Shown here: positions 7,501 through 16,488 of the stretch, piece after piece
How positions within the stretch are numbered: position 1 is the first letter of the stretch
How the letters are laid out: the number at the start of each line of letters is the position of its first letter
Assembly: GCA_002706405.1 (NCBI GenBank)
Contig: PALN01000082.1
Coordinates: 1-43,081 of the forward strand
Origin: Rhodospirillaceae bacterium
Lineage (GTDB): Bacteria; Pseudomonadota; Alphaproteobacteria; Rhodospirillales; Casp-alpha2
Direction: 5' to 3'
Length of the DNA: 43,081 bases
The notes under the pieces: model-generated
What the model was told of the DNA's origin: nothing
Database searches by the model: none
The model's input: only the letters and a program-made list of their open reading frames with translations
Position numbers and translations under genes: made by a program

Positions 7501-8628
7501 TCAGTCTTTCGTTTGAAGACGGGGGAAGGCGGCGACGCGATCGGCGCGGGCGTTGCTCGGGCTTAATCCGAACTGTCGCTTGAACGCCGTCGAGAAATTG
7601 GCCGGATTGGAATAGCCCGCGCCATAGGCCGCTTCGGCGACGCTCTTGCCCTCGCGTTCGATGGCGATGCGGGCGTGCTCCAGGCGCAGTTCCCGACAGA
7701 AATCGGCAATGGTGCGGCCATAGACCGATTTGAAGGCGGCCTGCATCGCACCGACGCTCATCCCGAGGTCCCGGGCCATCCGTTTCAAGGACGGATTTTC
7801 CGTAAAGCGGGCGCGGACATAGGCGCGCACGGCCTGGGCCTTTGCCTGGGTCTTGGTTACCGGCGCTGGACAGGGCGCCTCGGCATCCGTGGCGATGAGA
7901 CTTTCCAGCGCTTCCCGCAGGATTTCGATGGCACGGCTTTCGACCGCCATCCGGGCCAGCGGTGCCGGCGCGCGGGACGGGTTGATGATCTGTTCGGCCA
8001 GGGCGACCGCATGCAGGGACGGCCGCCATGTGGCATAGCCGCGATGGGTTGCTGCAAATCGGGCCAGGTTGCGGTTGGGCAGATCCTTGTCGGCGAGGAT
8101 GCGGTCGATCCAATCCCAGGGCACGGTGATGATGACCTTGCGCACGCGCGTCCCCTTGCGCGACAGGCGGACCATCTTGGAGGCCTGGGTCAGTGACCAG
8201 ATATGGCCGGTCGCCCCGTCCTGACCCGCCCCCGGACCCAGGCGCACGCCCAATCCGTCGAGTTTGACCACCAGGTCCCCTTCGAGCATGACCGCGACCG
8301 TGCAGGCGGGCGACATGTCCCATTCCGCCAGCAGGTCATGGGCCTCGACCGTATCCGTGGCATGCACGAACAGGCCGGAATGGCCGCGCATGTTGTTCAT
8401 GCGCCCATGGATCGCCGTGTCCTTGCGCGCGAGAACAGGCGCCGAGATGTGGAAGGTCTCGGCATCGGTATTGACGGCCATTTCCTGAAGGTCGGCGCTG
8501 GTCACCGCGGTGTCCACCGGTCGGTACCGTCGGGGGCTGACCTCCATGATTGTTCGATCCACCATGGTCTTAATCTTCAATTCCCATTGGCCTGGCCCGG
8601 GCTGGGCGGCGGCCCGGGCCATCGGCAT
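7501..8628 (-). CDS. AraC family regulator, PchR/MpeR-like
   Basis: A protein of up to 375 residues with a variable N-terminal sensor domain and a C-terminal AraC double helix-turn-helix. The C-terminus reads MARDLGMSVGAMQAAFKSVY, then GRTIADFCRELRLEHARIAI and VAEAAYGAGYSNPANFSTAF. The N-terminal segment with SGLFVHATDTVEAH resembles siderophore-sensing regulators such as PchR. It diverges from the FetA-like receptor gene and a Fur-box-like site lies just upstream. It probably activates the receptor and transport genes when the ferric siderophore is present. The start is uncertain: 8628 is the longest frame, and a start at 8565 would leave more room for the promoter. Confidence 0.88.
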   Translation of the reverse strand: MPMARAAAQPGPGQWELKIKTMVDRTIMEVSPRRYRPVDTAVTSADLQEMAVNTDAETFHISAPVLARKDTAIHGRMNNMRGHSGLFVHATDTVEAHDLLAEWDMSPACTVAVMLEGDLVVKLDGLGVRLGPGAGQDGATGHIWSLTQASKMVRLSRKGTRVRKVIITVPWDWIDRILADKDLPNRNLARFAATHRGYATWRPSLHAVALAEQIINPSRAPAPLARMAVESRAIEILREALESLIATDAEAPCPAPVTKTQAKAQAVRAYVRARFTENPSLKRMARDLGMSVGAMQAAFKSVYGRTIADFCRELRLEHARIAIEREGKSVAEAAYGAGYSNPANFSTAFKRQFGLSPSNARADRVAAFPRLQTKD

Positions 8629-8639
8629 TGCGCATTCAC

Positions 8640-8658
8640 GATAATAATAAGAATTATT
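8640..8658. promoter_or_regulatory. Fur-box-like site upstream of the araC gene
   Basis: GATAATAATAAGAATTATT matches the classical 19-bp Fur consensus at 15 of 19 positions by my count. It lies 12 nt before the longest predicted start of the AraC regulator, in the divergent promoter region of an iron-uptake locus. Many alphaproteobacteria use Irr/RirA as well, so the regulator should be checked. Confidence 0.6.
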
Positions 8659-8818
8659 CGCAATTAGTAAAGCGCGCCCTCTTTCGCCCCAAGGTGGGCA
8701 GCGGCCTATCGCCCGCGCCGCCTGGCGAAATCCAGGGGCAGCGGGTCGAATTGCGATTTTTCACAAACAAAATGTGTTTTTTGAAACGGCAGGATGATGG
8801 CCGCTGTCGTCAGTCAAT

Positions 8819-8837
8819 GATAATGAGAAGCATTCTT
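8819..8837. promoter_or_regulatory. Fur-box-like site upstream of the FetA-like receptor
   Basis: GATAATGAGAAGCATTCTT matches the Fur consensus at 15 of 19 positions and lies 34 nt before the receptor start, where a repressor would cover the promoter. With the site at 8640 it suggests iron repression in both directions. Confidence 0.6.
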
Positions 8838-8870
8838 AACACATGCGGCAACGACCAATCGAGGACCACC

Positions 8871-10883
8871 ATGTCAATTACCCGATCCCGGGGCGCCCGC
8901 CGTCCTGCTCTGCTCTCTGCTCTTTTCTGCGGCACCGCCAGCGTGGCTCTGCTGACACCCGCCGGCCCGGCGGCGGCCCAGGACGCGACCGTGCTGGCGC
9001 CGATCTCCGTGACCGCGACGGAGGTTGCGCCGGGCGGTTTCCAGATCGGCGCGGAGGATCTCGAGCACGCCAACCCCACCACCATCAAAGAGGTGTTCCA
9101 GGGTGAGGCCGGGGTCAACGTGGGTGGCGGTGCCGACCTGGCCCGCAAGACCTATGTCAATGGCATCGAGGATTCGAACCTCAACGTGAAGATCGACGGC
9201 GCCCGCCAGGTTGGGACCACCTTCCACCACCTGGGCACGACCATGATCGATCCGAACCTGCTGAAATCCGTGCGGGTCGAAACGGGCGTCGCGCCGGCGG
9301 ATGTCGGGCCGGCGACCCTGGGCGGCTCCATCGCCTATGAAACCAAGGATGCCCGTGACATCATCGAGCCGGGCCAGATGCAGAAGGTGTCGCTGAAGTA
9401 TCAGCACGATACCAACACCAACCTGCACAGCCCGACCGTGACCTACGCCGCCCAGGCCCAAGGGTTCGAAGCGCTGTTCCACGGATCCTACGATAACGGA
9501 TCAAACTACGAGGACGGGCGCGGCAATGAGGTCACCGGAACCGCCCCCCGCATCAAGAACTTCCTGGCGAAAGGCGCCTGGACGGGCAATACCGGGCATC
9601 GTATCGAATTCAACAGCTCCTATCTCCAGGACGAAGCCGTTCGTCCTAACCGGGTCAACTTCGCCGAACTGTCCAACGGCTCCGTGCCGGTTCCGCAGTC
9701 CTATCAGCGCCGGTCCCTGGGCGTAACCTACAAGAACGAGGCGCCCAGCGAATGGGTCAACCCCGAGGTCGTCCTCAGCTTCAACGAAATCCGTTACTCG
9801 GTTGAGAACCTGGCGCTCGCAGGAAATCATGACCTTAAATCCAAAACCACCAGCTACAGCGGAAAGCTGGCAAATACCTTCACCACGGGTCTGGGGCTCG
9901 CCAATACGGGCACGGTCACGGCCGGCGTGGATTTCTATCGCGACGAAGGGCAGAACGTGTTCGGCACCCATCCGTTCGGCTCCGGACGCCAGGGGATCTA
10001 CACTGAACGTTCGCTCAACGTCGGCGCGTTCGTTCAGACACGCCTGAACTGGACGGAAAAATTCCGCACCTCGGTCGGCGCCCGTTTTGACCGGCAGAAT
10101 CTGCATGGGATAGACGGTACCAAGCACGATTTCCAGGGCGCCAGCGGAAACGCCAACGCGGAATACGATGTCGTAAAGGGGCTGACCGGCTACGTCGGCG
10201 GTGGCACCAGCTTCGGCGGCGTGCCGCTTGGTGAATCGCTGATCTACAACTTCACGTCCGTCTGGAATTACACCGACCTGGACCCGTCCCGGTCATTCAG
10301 CGGAAAGTTCGGCTTCAAGGGTGAGCAAGGCCCGTTCTCCGGCGACGCACATGTCTTCTACACCCGCATCCTGAACGCGCATCAACGCGGCGATAACGAC
10401 CGTCAGTCGAACAACAACCTGACGACCAAGGGCCTCAACCTCTCGGGCAAGTACACTTACGGGGACGGCTTCGTCCGCGCCACTTATTCCTATCAGAACC
10501 TGCGCGCCAACGGCCAAGTCCTGGAAACCGGCTCCGCCAGCTATCACGGCTTCAACATGGGGTCGACCATGACCCTCGACGCCGCTCATAGCTTCCCGTC
10601 GTGGGACCTTCGCATCGGCACGTCCAACGAATTCGCGTTCCATCAGGACGACGACCCGTCCTTCCATAAGAACTTCTATGTGACGACCAATATCTATGCC
10701 CAGTGGGAGCCCGAGTCGGTCGGCGACATGAATACCGAGGGCCTGACCCTGCGCCTGGACGTGAAGAACCTGTTCGATCGCACCTATGTGGATCGCGCCA
10801 CGTCGGGCACCGACAGCAACAGCGCCACGGCCTACTACGAACCCGGGAGGACGTTCCTACTGACGGCAAAAATGGACTTCTGA
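8871..10883 (+). CDS. fetA: FetA/FrpB-like TonB-dependent siderophore receptor
   Basis: A 670-residue outer-membrane receptor. Residues 1-38 are a signal peptide ending near AAAQD. A TonB-box-like ISVTATEV follows, then the plug domain (IKEVFQGEAGVNV, KTYVNGIEDSNLNVKIDGAR, FHHLGTTMIDPNLLKSVRVE, LGGSIAYETKDARDII). This plug closely recalls Neisseria FetA/FrpB and related catecholate-siderophore receptors. The 22-strand barrel ends in VKNLFDRTYVDRA and a terminal F. The start at 8871 is chosen because a signal peptide begins there and GAGG precedes it; the frame stays open upstream but through the Fur-like site. The AraC regulator, binding protein and FecCD-type transporter beside it match the fet gene set. 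The ligand is inferred to be a ferric catecholate siderophore. Confidence 0.9.
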   Translation: MSITRSRGARRPALLSALFCGTASVALLTPAGPAAAQDATVLAPISVTATEVAPGGFQIGAEDLEHANPTTIKEVFQGEAGVNVGGGADLARKTYVNGIEDSNLNVKIDGARQVGTTFHHLGTTMIDPNLLKSVRVETGVAPADVGPATLGGSIAYETKDARDIIEPGQMQKVSLKYQHDTNTNLHSPTVTYAAQAQGFEALFHGSYDNGSNYEDGRGNEVTGTAPRIKNFLAKGAWTGNTGHRIEFNSSYLQDEAVRPNRVNFAELSNGSVPVPQSYQRRSLGVTYKNEAPSEWVNPEVVLSFNEIRYSVENLALAGNHDLKSKTTSYSGKLANTFTTGLGLANTGTVTAGVDFYRDEGQNVFGTHPFGSGRQGIYTERSLNVGAFVQTRLNWTEKFRTSVGARFDRQNLHGIDGTKHDFQGASGNANAEYDVVKGLTGYVGGGTSFGGVPLGESLIYNFTSVWNYTDLDPSRSFSGKFGFKGEQGPFSGDAHVFYTRILNAHQRGDNDRQSNNNLTTKGLNLSGKYTYGDGFVRATYSYQNLRANGQVLETGSASYHGFNMGSTMTLDAAHSFPSWDLRIGTSNEFAFHQDDDPSFHKNFYVTTNIYAQWEPESVGDMNTEGLTLRLDVKNLFDRTYVDRATSGTDSNSATAYYEPGRTFLLTAKMDF

Positions 10884-10916
10884 CCCGAACCGAACCTTCG
10901 GTTACCGCGCGGCGGC

Positions 10917-10950
10917 CCGCCCCCGGAGATCATCGGATCGCCGGGGGCGG
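10917..10950 (+). promoter_or_regulatory. Intercistronic hairpin between receptor and binding-protein genes
   Basis: CCGCCCCCGG pairs perfectly with CCGGGGGCGG across a 14-nt loop, with no T run. It probably trims or attenuates read-through from the receptor gene, which is usually expressed more strongly than the transporter. Confidence 0.5.
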
Positions 10951-10992
10951 CGCCCGTTCCGCGCTTTTGGCTTTGGAGGCGGGAAATTTGAC

Positions 10993-12177
10993 ATGAGGAA
11001 CGATGGAATGATGCGCGCACCGATACTCAAGATCCTCCTGGCAGGAGGGCTGATTCTGCTCTCGGGCCTGGTGCCCCGCCTGGCCCAGGCCGCGGAAACG
11101 ATCACGGTCACCGATCTGGCCGGCCGTCAGGTCACGTTGACCGTGCCCGTGAAGACCATGATCCTGGGCGAGGGCCGGTTCGTGCCGACCCTGGCGATCC
11201 TTGATCCCAGCGATCCGTCCGAGCGCATCGTCGGCATGATGGGCGATTTCGAACGATTCGACCCCGCCGGCTTCGCCCAGTACGTGAAGAAGTTTCCGAA
11301 CATCAAGAACATTCCGCAGATCGGCCACGGCAGCGCTGAGTCCTTTTCGCTTGAGACATCGATCAGCGTGAAGCCCGACGTCGCCATCTTCGGGTTGGGC
11401 TCCGGGCATGGGCCGGGTGCGCGGCACAAGGCGATCCTCGATCGTCTGGCCGCTGCCGGGGTGCCCGTGGTCGTCGTCGATTTCCGGATCGAACCCCTGA
11501 TCAATACGCCGAAAAGCATCGACCTTCTGGGCCGGATCATGGGCCGCGAGGCCGAAGCCAAGGCCTTCAACGATTTCTACGCGGCGGAACTGAAGCGGGT
11601 CGCGGACGGCCTCAAGGGGGTCACGGAAAAGCCCAAGGTGTTCATCGAAATCCACGTTGGCGGGCGCGACGACTGCTGTGCCACCATGAGCCAGGGCATG
11701 ATGGGCCGCTTTATCGACTGGGCCGGCGGCGACAACATCGCCAAGGGTAAAATTCCAGGGGCCCATGGGTTGCTCAGCCTGGAGTACCTGCTGGTCAGCC
11801 AGCCGGACATTTACATGGCCACCGCCATCGGCGGCGCCGGCGTCACCTATCCCAAGCCGGGGCGTATCGTGCTGGGCCCGGGCGCCGGTGAGGACCTGGC
11901 GCGCACATCGTTGGCGCGCGCCACCGCACGCCGGGGCATCAGCGGTCTGACCGCCGTCAAAACGGGCCGTGCCCATGCCATCTGGCACAATTTCTACAAC
12001 ACGCCTTTGAACGTGGCCGCGGTGCAGGCCATGGCGAAATGGATTCACCCTGATCGCTTCACGGACCTGGATCCGCAAAAGACCCTGGAAACTCTGTTCG
12101 AGAAGTTCCAGCCGGTGCCGCTGAACGGGGCCTATTGGGTGTCCCTCGGCACCGGGGCCGAGGCGGCATCGAAATGA
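10993..12177 (+). CDS. Iron-siderophore ABC transporter substrate-binding protein (FecB/FetB-like)
   Basis: A 394-residue periplasmic binding protein. The signal peptide is MRAPILKILLAGGLILLSGL to about residue 33 (LAQAAE). The class III binding fold has ITVTDLAGRQVTLTVPVKTM, then SIDLLGRIMGREAEAKAFND in the linking helix, and a C-terminal half with GGDNIAKGKIPGAHGLLSLEYLL-type sequence split around the cleft. The DDCCATMSQGMMG segment with a Cys pair is unusual. Its stop overlaps the permease start (ATGA), so the two are translationally coupled. It hands the siderophore to the FecCD-type permease. Confidence 0.9.
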   Translation: MRNDGMMRAPILKILLAGGLILLSGLVPRLAQAAETITVTDLAGRQVTLTVPVKTMILGEGRFVPTLAILDPSDPSERIVGMMGDFERFDPAGFAQYVKKFPNIKNIPQIGHGSAESFSLETSISVKPDVAIFGLGSGHGPGARHKAILDRLAAAGVPVVVVDFRIEPLINTPKSIDLLGRIMGREAEAKAFNDFYAAELKRVADGLKGVTEKPKVFIEIHVGGRDDCCATMSQGMMGRFIDWAGGDNIAKGKIPGAHGLLSLEYLLVSQPDIYMATAIGGAGVTYPKPGRIVLGPGAGEDLARTSLARATARRGISGLTAVKTGRAHAIWHNFYNTPLNVAAVQAMAKWIHPDRFTDLDPQKTLETLFEKFQPVPLNGAYWVSLGTGAEAASK

Positions 12178-13244
12178 GCGGGGCCGACAATCTGGCGGAG
12201 ACGGGCGCGCCGCTGGCCACCGGCTACCGCCGTTTCGTCACGCGGCGCATGGCTTGGCTTTGCGCGCTGGCGGCGGCCCTTTGCCTGACCACCGTGGTCA
12301 ACGTGATGACGGGGCCGGCGGGGCTCAGCCTGACCCAGGTCATCGACGGGCTGCTGCACCCGGAGGCGCTGGAGCCGGGGGCCTATGTCATCCTGTGGGA
12401 AGTGCGTCTGCCCTTCGCCCTGATGGCGATCGTCGTCGGTGCCTGCCTGGGTCTGGCCGGCGCCGAGATGCAGACCGTGCTGAACAATCCGCTCGCCAGC
12501 CCGCAGACCCTCGGTGTCATGTATGCGGCGACCCTGGGCGCGTCGCTCGCCATCGTGTTCAACCTGGCGGCGCCCTTGGGCCTGCCGGAAACCTATGTGG
12601 TGCCCGTGTTCGCCTTTGTCGGCGCCATTGCATCGGCCGCCGTGATCCTGCTGCTGTCCCGGGTCTACGGTGCGACGGTCGACACGGTGATCCTGTTCGG
12701 CATCGCCCTGGTGTTCGCCCTGCAGGCGCTGATTCAGTTGATCCAGTTCGTCGCCGATAGCGACAGCCTGCAGCAGATCGTGTTCTGGACCATGGGCAGC
12801 TTGACCCGCGCGACCTGGGAAAAGGTCGCCATCGTCGGCGCCGTGTTCGCCCTCTGCCTGCCGGCCTCGATCCGTCAGGTCTGGGCCATGACGGCGCTGC
12901 GGGGCGGCGAGGACTATGCCCGCAGCTATGGCGTCGCCGTGGACCGGTTGCGCCTGACCGTCCTGTTGCGGGTCAGCGCCATGACCGCCGTGGCCGTCGC
13001 CTTCACCGGCGTGATCGGCTTCGTCGGCCTGGTCGGCCCGCATATCGCGCGCCTGGCCCTGGGCGAAGATCACCGCTTCTTCCTGCCGGGCAGCGCCTTG
13101 GCCGGGGCAGTGATCCTGTCCGGCGCCTCGCTGATCGGGAAATCCCTGGTCCCGGGCGTGCTGATCCCCGACGGCATCGTCACGGCGCTGATCGGCATTC
13201 CCTTGTTCCTGGCGCTGTTGATTTCACAGAAACGGCGGGGCTGA
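12174..13244 (+). CDS. FecCD-type iron-siderophore ABC permease
   Basis: A 356-residue polytopic permease with about ten helices. Family marks are LWEVRLPFALMAIVVGACLG, LAGAEMQTVLNNPLASPQTL (the cytoplasmic coupling region follows), VAVAFTGVIGFVGLVGPHIA and LIPDGIVTALIGIPLFLALL. The start at 12174 overlaps the preceding stop by ATGA; an earlier in-frame start lies inside the binding-protein gene. A single permease gene implies a homodimer. Confidence 0.93.
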   Translation: MSGADNLAETGAPLATGYRRFVTRRMAWLCALAAALCLTTVVNVMTGPAGLSLTQVIDGLLHPEALEPGAYVILWEVRLPFALMAIVVGACLGLAGAEMQTVLNNPLASPQTLGVMYAATLGASLAIVFNLAAPLGLPETYVVPVFAFVGAIASAAVILLLSRVYGATVDTVILFGIALVFALQALIQLIQFVADSDSLQQIVFWTMGSLTRATWEKVAIVGAVFALCLPASIRQVWAMTALRGGEDYARSYGVAVDRLRLTVLLRVSAMTAVAVAFTGVIGFVGLVGPHIARLALGEDHRFFLPGSALAGAVILSGASLIGKSLVPGVLIPDGIVTALIGIPLFLALLISQKRRG

Positions 13245-13246
13245 CC

Positions 13247-14044
13247 ATGGCATCCCTCAAGATCGAACGCATCAACGTCGGCTATCCGGGGAAACCTGTA
13301 TTGACCAATGTCAGCCTGCCGGAAATTCCGCCGGGGTCATTAGTCGGCGTGCTGGGTCCCAACGGGGTCGGCAAGTCGACCTTGCTGCGCGCCTTGGCGG
13401 GGCTGGGGCCGTATACGGGGACGGCCCTGCTGAAGGGCGAGAACCTCAACGGCATGAGCCATTTTCGTCGCGCCCAGCGGGTCGGATATCTGCCGCAGGC
13501 GTTGCCCCAGGAAACCAGCCTGGTCGCCTATGAAGCCGTGCTCAGCGCCTGCCGGGCGGTGCGCCCGGACCTGGCGAAGACCCGGATCGACGCGGCGGTG
13601 GAGCGTGTGTTCGACATGCTGGACATCCGCCCGCTGGCCTTCCAGGCGCTTAACAAGATGTCGGGCGGTCAGCGCCAAATGGTCGGCCTAGCCCAGGTCA
13701 TCGTGCGTCGGCCGTCGGTCATGCTGCTGGACGAGCCGACCAGCGCCTTGGACCTGCGCTGGCAGCTGACGGTGCTGGATACCGTGCGCATGATCCTGGG
13801 GCGTCACCAAGGTCTGTGCCTGATGGCGCTGCACGACATCAATCTGGCGATCCGCCATTGCGATTTCATCGCCCTGTTCGGGGATGGCCGTCTGCTCGCC
13901 TTCGGCCCGCCCGCCGAGGCGGTGACCAGCGACATTCTGTCTCAGGCCTATGGAATCGCGGGCCGGGTCGAGATTTGCTCGCGCGGGCTGCCCTTCGTCG
14001 TCACCGAACCCACGCAATCGATCCTCCCCCCAACCGGCCATTAG
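13247..14044 (+). CDS. Iron-siderophore ABC transporter ATP-binding protein (FecE-like)
   Basis: A 265-residue ATPase with Walker A GPNGVGKST near residue 40, Q-loop YLPQALPQE, signature MSGGQRQ, Walker B VMLLDEPTSALD and the switch His in ALHDINLA. It begins 2 nt after the permease stop and powers its transport step. The order of SBP, permease and ATPase with tight spacing marks one operon. Confidence 0.95.
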   Translation: MASLKIERINVGYPGKPVLTNVSLPEIPPGSLVGVLGPNGVGKSTLLRALAGLGPYTGTALLKGENLNGMSHFRRAQRVGYLPQALPQETSLVAYEAVLSACRAVRPDLAKTRIDAAVERVFDMLDIRPLAFQALNKMSGGQRQMVGLAQVIVRRPSVMLLDEPTSALDLRWQLTVLDTVRMILGRHQGLCLMALHDINLAIRHCDFIALFGDGRLLAFGPPAEAVTSDILSQAYGIAGRVEICSRGLPFVVTEPTQSILPPTGH

Positions 14045-14054
14045 GAGACACGCC

Positions 14055-14387
14055 ATGCCGACCTGTTTCGCCGCCATCGAAACGGACAATGCCAGCAAGT
14101 ACCTCATGCAGTTGTGCAAGCATTTCGCCCATAAGGTTGACGTCGATTACGACAGCGCCCAAGCCCGCGTCGAATTTCCCCCGGGGCGCTGCATGATGAC
14201 CGCGGAAGGCGCCATCCTGTCTTTCTATTGCCGCTCGCGCGAGGAAGAGGGGATCGCGGTCATGCAACATATCCTGTCGGACCATTTGACGCGCTTCGCC
14301 TGGCGCGAGGAGATCGCCTTCGACTGGGATGCACGGTTTCCCGAACCGCTGCCCGAGGCCGTGCGCCTGGGTTTCGCCGAAAGCTGA
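14055..14387 (+). CDS. DUF2218 family protein
   Basis: A 110-residue cytoplasmic protein, no signal peptide. It has the DUF2218 pattern of a short alpha-beta fold: YLMQLCKHFAHKV, then VEFPPGRCMMTAEGAILSFY and LSDHLTRFAWREE. DUF2218 genes often sit beside siderophore receptors and transporters. A role in releasing or handling the imported siderophore is plausible but not shown. AGGAG lies 7 nt before the start, and it follows the ATPase gene by 10 nt in the same operon. Confidence 0.85.
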   Translation: MPTCFAAIETDNASKYLMQLCKHFAHKVDVDYDSAQARVEFPPGRCMMTAEGAILSFYCRSREEEGIAVMQHILSDHLTRFAWREEIAFDWDARFPEPLPEAVRLGFAES

Positions 14388-14399
14388 CGGCGTCGCGAC

Positions 14400-15332
14400 G
14401 TGACGGAACCGCAGCGCATGACCTTGCCCGGACCCGGCCAATGGACAGCCGCGGGATTGCTTGCGCTGGGCCTGCATCTGGGCCTGTTGCTGGCCGTACT
14501 GGCGACCCCGTCGGACGGCGCCAAGGCGCCGGGGTTGGGTGGGATCGACATCGCCGTGACCCTGACGGCGGCTCGCGCCGGGGCCGATGCCGACGCCCGC
14601 CAGCAGCAGGCGCAGACGCCGCGAAACGTGCCCCCGGCGGAGGCCGTTACGGCGGCGCCGGCCGAAGCCCGGGCCGTGCCGCCGACACTCGTGGAGACGG
14701 CCCCTCAACCGGCGCCGGAGCCGGTGCAAGCGATCGCGCCCCCGGCGCCGGTCGCGGCCGAGGTGGCGGTTGCCGTGGAACCGAAACAACATCTTCCCGT
14801 CCCGCCGCCCAAGCCGGTCAAGGTCACGCCCGCAATGGCGAAACGGATCGCCGCGACGCGTCCGCCCAAGACAACGCCGGCGGCACCGACCGAACCGGCC
14901 CGACCGGCGGTCAGCGCCGATCAGGCACAAGTGGCGTCGCGGGCGGCCACGGCCAGCCAGGGCCGGCGCGAGGACGGCCGCAAGGGTCAATCGGCGGATA
15001 CCCATGACGCGCTTGGCGGCGGCCCCGTCGGCACGCCCGCGCCCAATTACGTGAACATGCTGCGGTACTGGCTGGAGCGCAACAAGACCTATCCCAAGGA
15101 TGCGCGGCGGCTGCGCCAGCAGGGGGTCGTGAACCTGTATTTTCGGGTCACCCGCGACGGCCGCGTGTTGCGCTATGACATCCGCAAGTCGTCGGGCCAT
15201 GCGCTGCTCGATGACGAGGCGGAGGCCATGCTGCAGCGGGCCCAACCCCTGCCCAAGTTCCCCGACGACATGCCCGGCGGCTATCTCGATGTGGTTGTCC
15301 CGGTACTGTTCTCGCTGCGCGGTAATAGATAG
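14400..15332 (+). CDS. tonB: Energy-transducing protein TonB
   Basis: A 310-residue protein beginning with GTG. One N-terminal membrane helix (WTAAGLLALGLHLGLLLAVL) with the conserved early His, a long Pro/Ala/Lys-rich periplasmic spacer (about 65-200), then the TonB C-terminal domain: YVNMLRYWLERNKTYPKDAR, QGVVNLYFRVTRDGRVL, SSGHALLDDEAEAMLQRAQP and VVVPVLFSL. It connects inner-membrane energy to the receptor at 8871. No exbB or exbD is in the window, so it must use partners encoded elsewhere. Its start is 12 nt after the DUF2218 stop. Confidence 0.93.
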   Translation: MTEPQRMTLPGPGQWTAAGLLALGLHLGLLLAVLATPSDGAKAPGLGGIDIAVTLTAARAGADADARQQQAQTPRNVPPAEAVTAAPAEARAVPPTLVETAPQPAPEPVQAIAPPAPVAAEVAVAVEPKQHLPVPPPKPVKVTPAMAKRIAATRPPKTTPAAPTEPARPAVSADQAQVASRAATASQGRREDGRKGQSADTHDALGGGPVGTPAPNYVNMLRYWLERNKTYPKDARRLRQQGVVNLYFRVTRDGRVLRYDIRKSSGHALLDDEAEAMLQRAQPLPKFPDDMPGGYLDVVVPVLFSLRGNR

Positions 15333-15432
15333 GCGCTTGGCCGTAAGAGCGAGAATCTGAAACTTCTATGATGGTCGGATTAGATGAAACCCAGCCAGAA
15401 GGGGAAGGGGGCAATCTATGGAAAGCATGCGG

Positions 15433-15474
15433 CCCAAAGATCATCCACTGTTCCTCAGCCCGGCGGAAACTCCG
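15433..15474. repeat. Imperfect 42-bp direct repeat, copy A
   Basis: This 42-bp stretch matches 17291-17332 at 35 of 42 positions, same orientation. Both copies can be read as P(N/K)D(Q/H)PLFL(R/S)PAE(I/T)P, with two of the differences silent, so an ancestral coding origin is likely. The zinc-ribbon/MscS pair lies between the copies. A 75-residue frame starting at 15418 covers this copy but runs into the end of mscS and is probably not a gene. The gap 15333-15555 holds nothing else I can identify. Confidence 0.65.
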
Positions 15475-15555
15475 TTGATCGTTGCAGCGCGCTCCGCCCG
15501 GGTACGGGATGAGATATGCTTAGGTATGCGTGGCATGCGCGCTGAAAGTGCGGTG

Positions 15556-16488
15556 CTAGCCATATTCAGAAAACATGCCTGCGCCTTTTTCCCACGTGGC
15601 GCAGGTGGGTATCGCGGGCCCGACCAATTCTATCCGCCTGTATGATGCGGTGGTACCGGCCTGGCGTAATGCCTCGTCCACCAGGCTGTAGACCTCGTCC
15701 CGACAATCGATGTCGCGATCAAAGCGAGAAAGCCAATAGCGTAAGGCGTAGGTAATGCCGCTTTCCTCATAGGCCTGAACGCGGATGTCCGGCTGCGGGT
15801 CCTGTTGAATGAGCGTCGCTCCCTTCAGTGCGTCCAACATGAGTTCGCGGGCTCGCTTGATCGGCATATTATGGTCAAGGGTGATGGTGATCTGTGCGCG
15901 GTAATGCGGCTTTGGCGCGGAATAGTTTGTAATCCGCTGACGCGCAATCTGGCTGTTCGGCAGAATCATGTACGTGGCGTCACGGGTTAATATGCGCGTG
16001 GTGCGCCATCCGATCTCGATAACCTTTCCACGCGCCATCCCGTCGATGTCGATCCAATCTCCGATGCGGAAAGGGCCTTCGATGCCAAGCGCAATTCCGG
16101 ACAGCGTATCGGCCACCACGTTGCGGATGGCGAAGCCGAACATGGCGAGAACAAGCCCTGAACCGGCAAGCGCGCCAACCGCACCCTGGCCTGTGAAAAG
16201 CGCCGCGGTCGCCGCAAGTGCCACCAGAAACAAAAGTGCCGTTATGATTTCTCTTAAGAGTCGCGGGTAGGGCTGCCGGTGCGCCGCCGTCTTATCGAGC
16301 GCGATCGACAGAACGCGGCTGATGAACCACGCGACTGCGAAATATGCCAGGGCGTTGACGCAGAGCCAGAGCGTCTCGTCATTTCCGAGATGATCGCTCA
16401 GATCGGACCGAAAGAAGATCAGACCGAAGTTGACGGTTACCAGAGTGGTTGGCCACACAAGACGTTGAATATGCCGCTTCGTGCTCAT
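15556..16488 (-). CDS. MscS family mechanosensitive channel
   Basis: A 310-residue inner-membrane channel of the small MscS type. Three or four helices come first (LWLCVNALAYFAVAWFISRV, IITALLFLVALAATAALF). The pore helix and beta domain follow: ALAGSGLVLAMFGFAIRNVV, DTLSGIALGIEGPFRIGDWI and ILPNSQIARQRITNYS. It opens under membrane tension to release solutes after osmotic downshift. The start at 16488 is used because its ATG overlaps the stop of the upstream zinc-ribbon gene (ATGA); a longer frame would duplicate that gene in another frame. Confidence 0.92.
   Translation of the reverse strand: MSTKRHIQRLVWPTTLVTVNFGLIFFRSDLSDHLGNDETLWLCVNALAYFAVAWFISRVLSIALDKTAAHRQPYPRLLREIITALLFLVALAATAALFTGQGAVGALAGSGLVLAMFGFAIRNVVADTLSGIALGIEGPFRIGDWIDIDGMARGKVIEIGWRTTRILTRDATYMILPNSQIARQRITNYSAPKPHYRAQITITLDHNMPIKRARELMLDALKGATLIQQDPQPDIRVQAYEESGITYALRYWLSRFDRDIDCRDEVYSLVDEALRQAGTTASYRRIELVGPAIPTCATWEKGAGMFSEYG

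Noticed and set aside
6710-8323. A 537-codon minus-strand open frame across the tctA/araC junction
   Set aside because: It overlaps two well-supported genes in other frames and its translation is low-complexity Arg/Pro/Gly sequence.
14001-15245. A 414-codon minus-strand frame over the DUF2218 and tonB genes
   Set aside because: Arg/Gly-rich antisense translation of the TonB proline-rich spacer; no motif.
15418-15645. A 75-codon frame starting before repeat copy A
   Set aside because: It overlaps the 3' end of mscS on the other strand, has no domain, and only its repeat-derived part is conserved.
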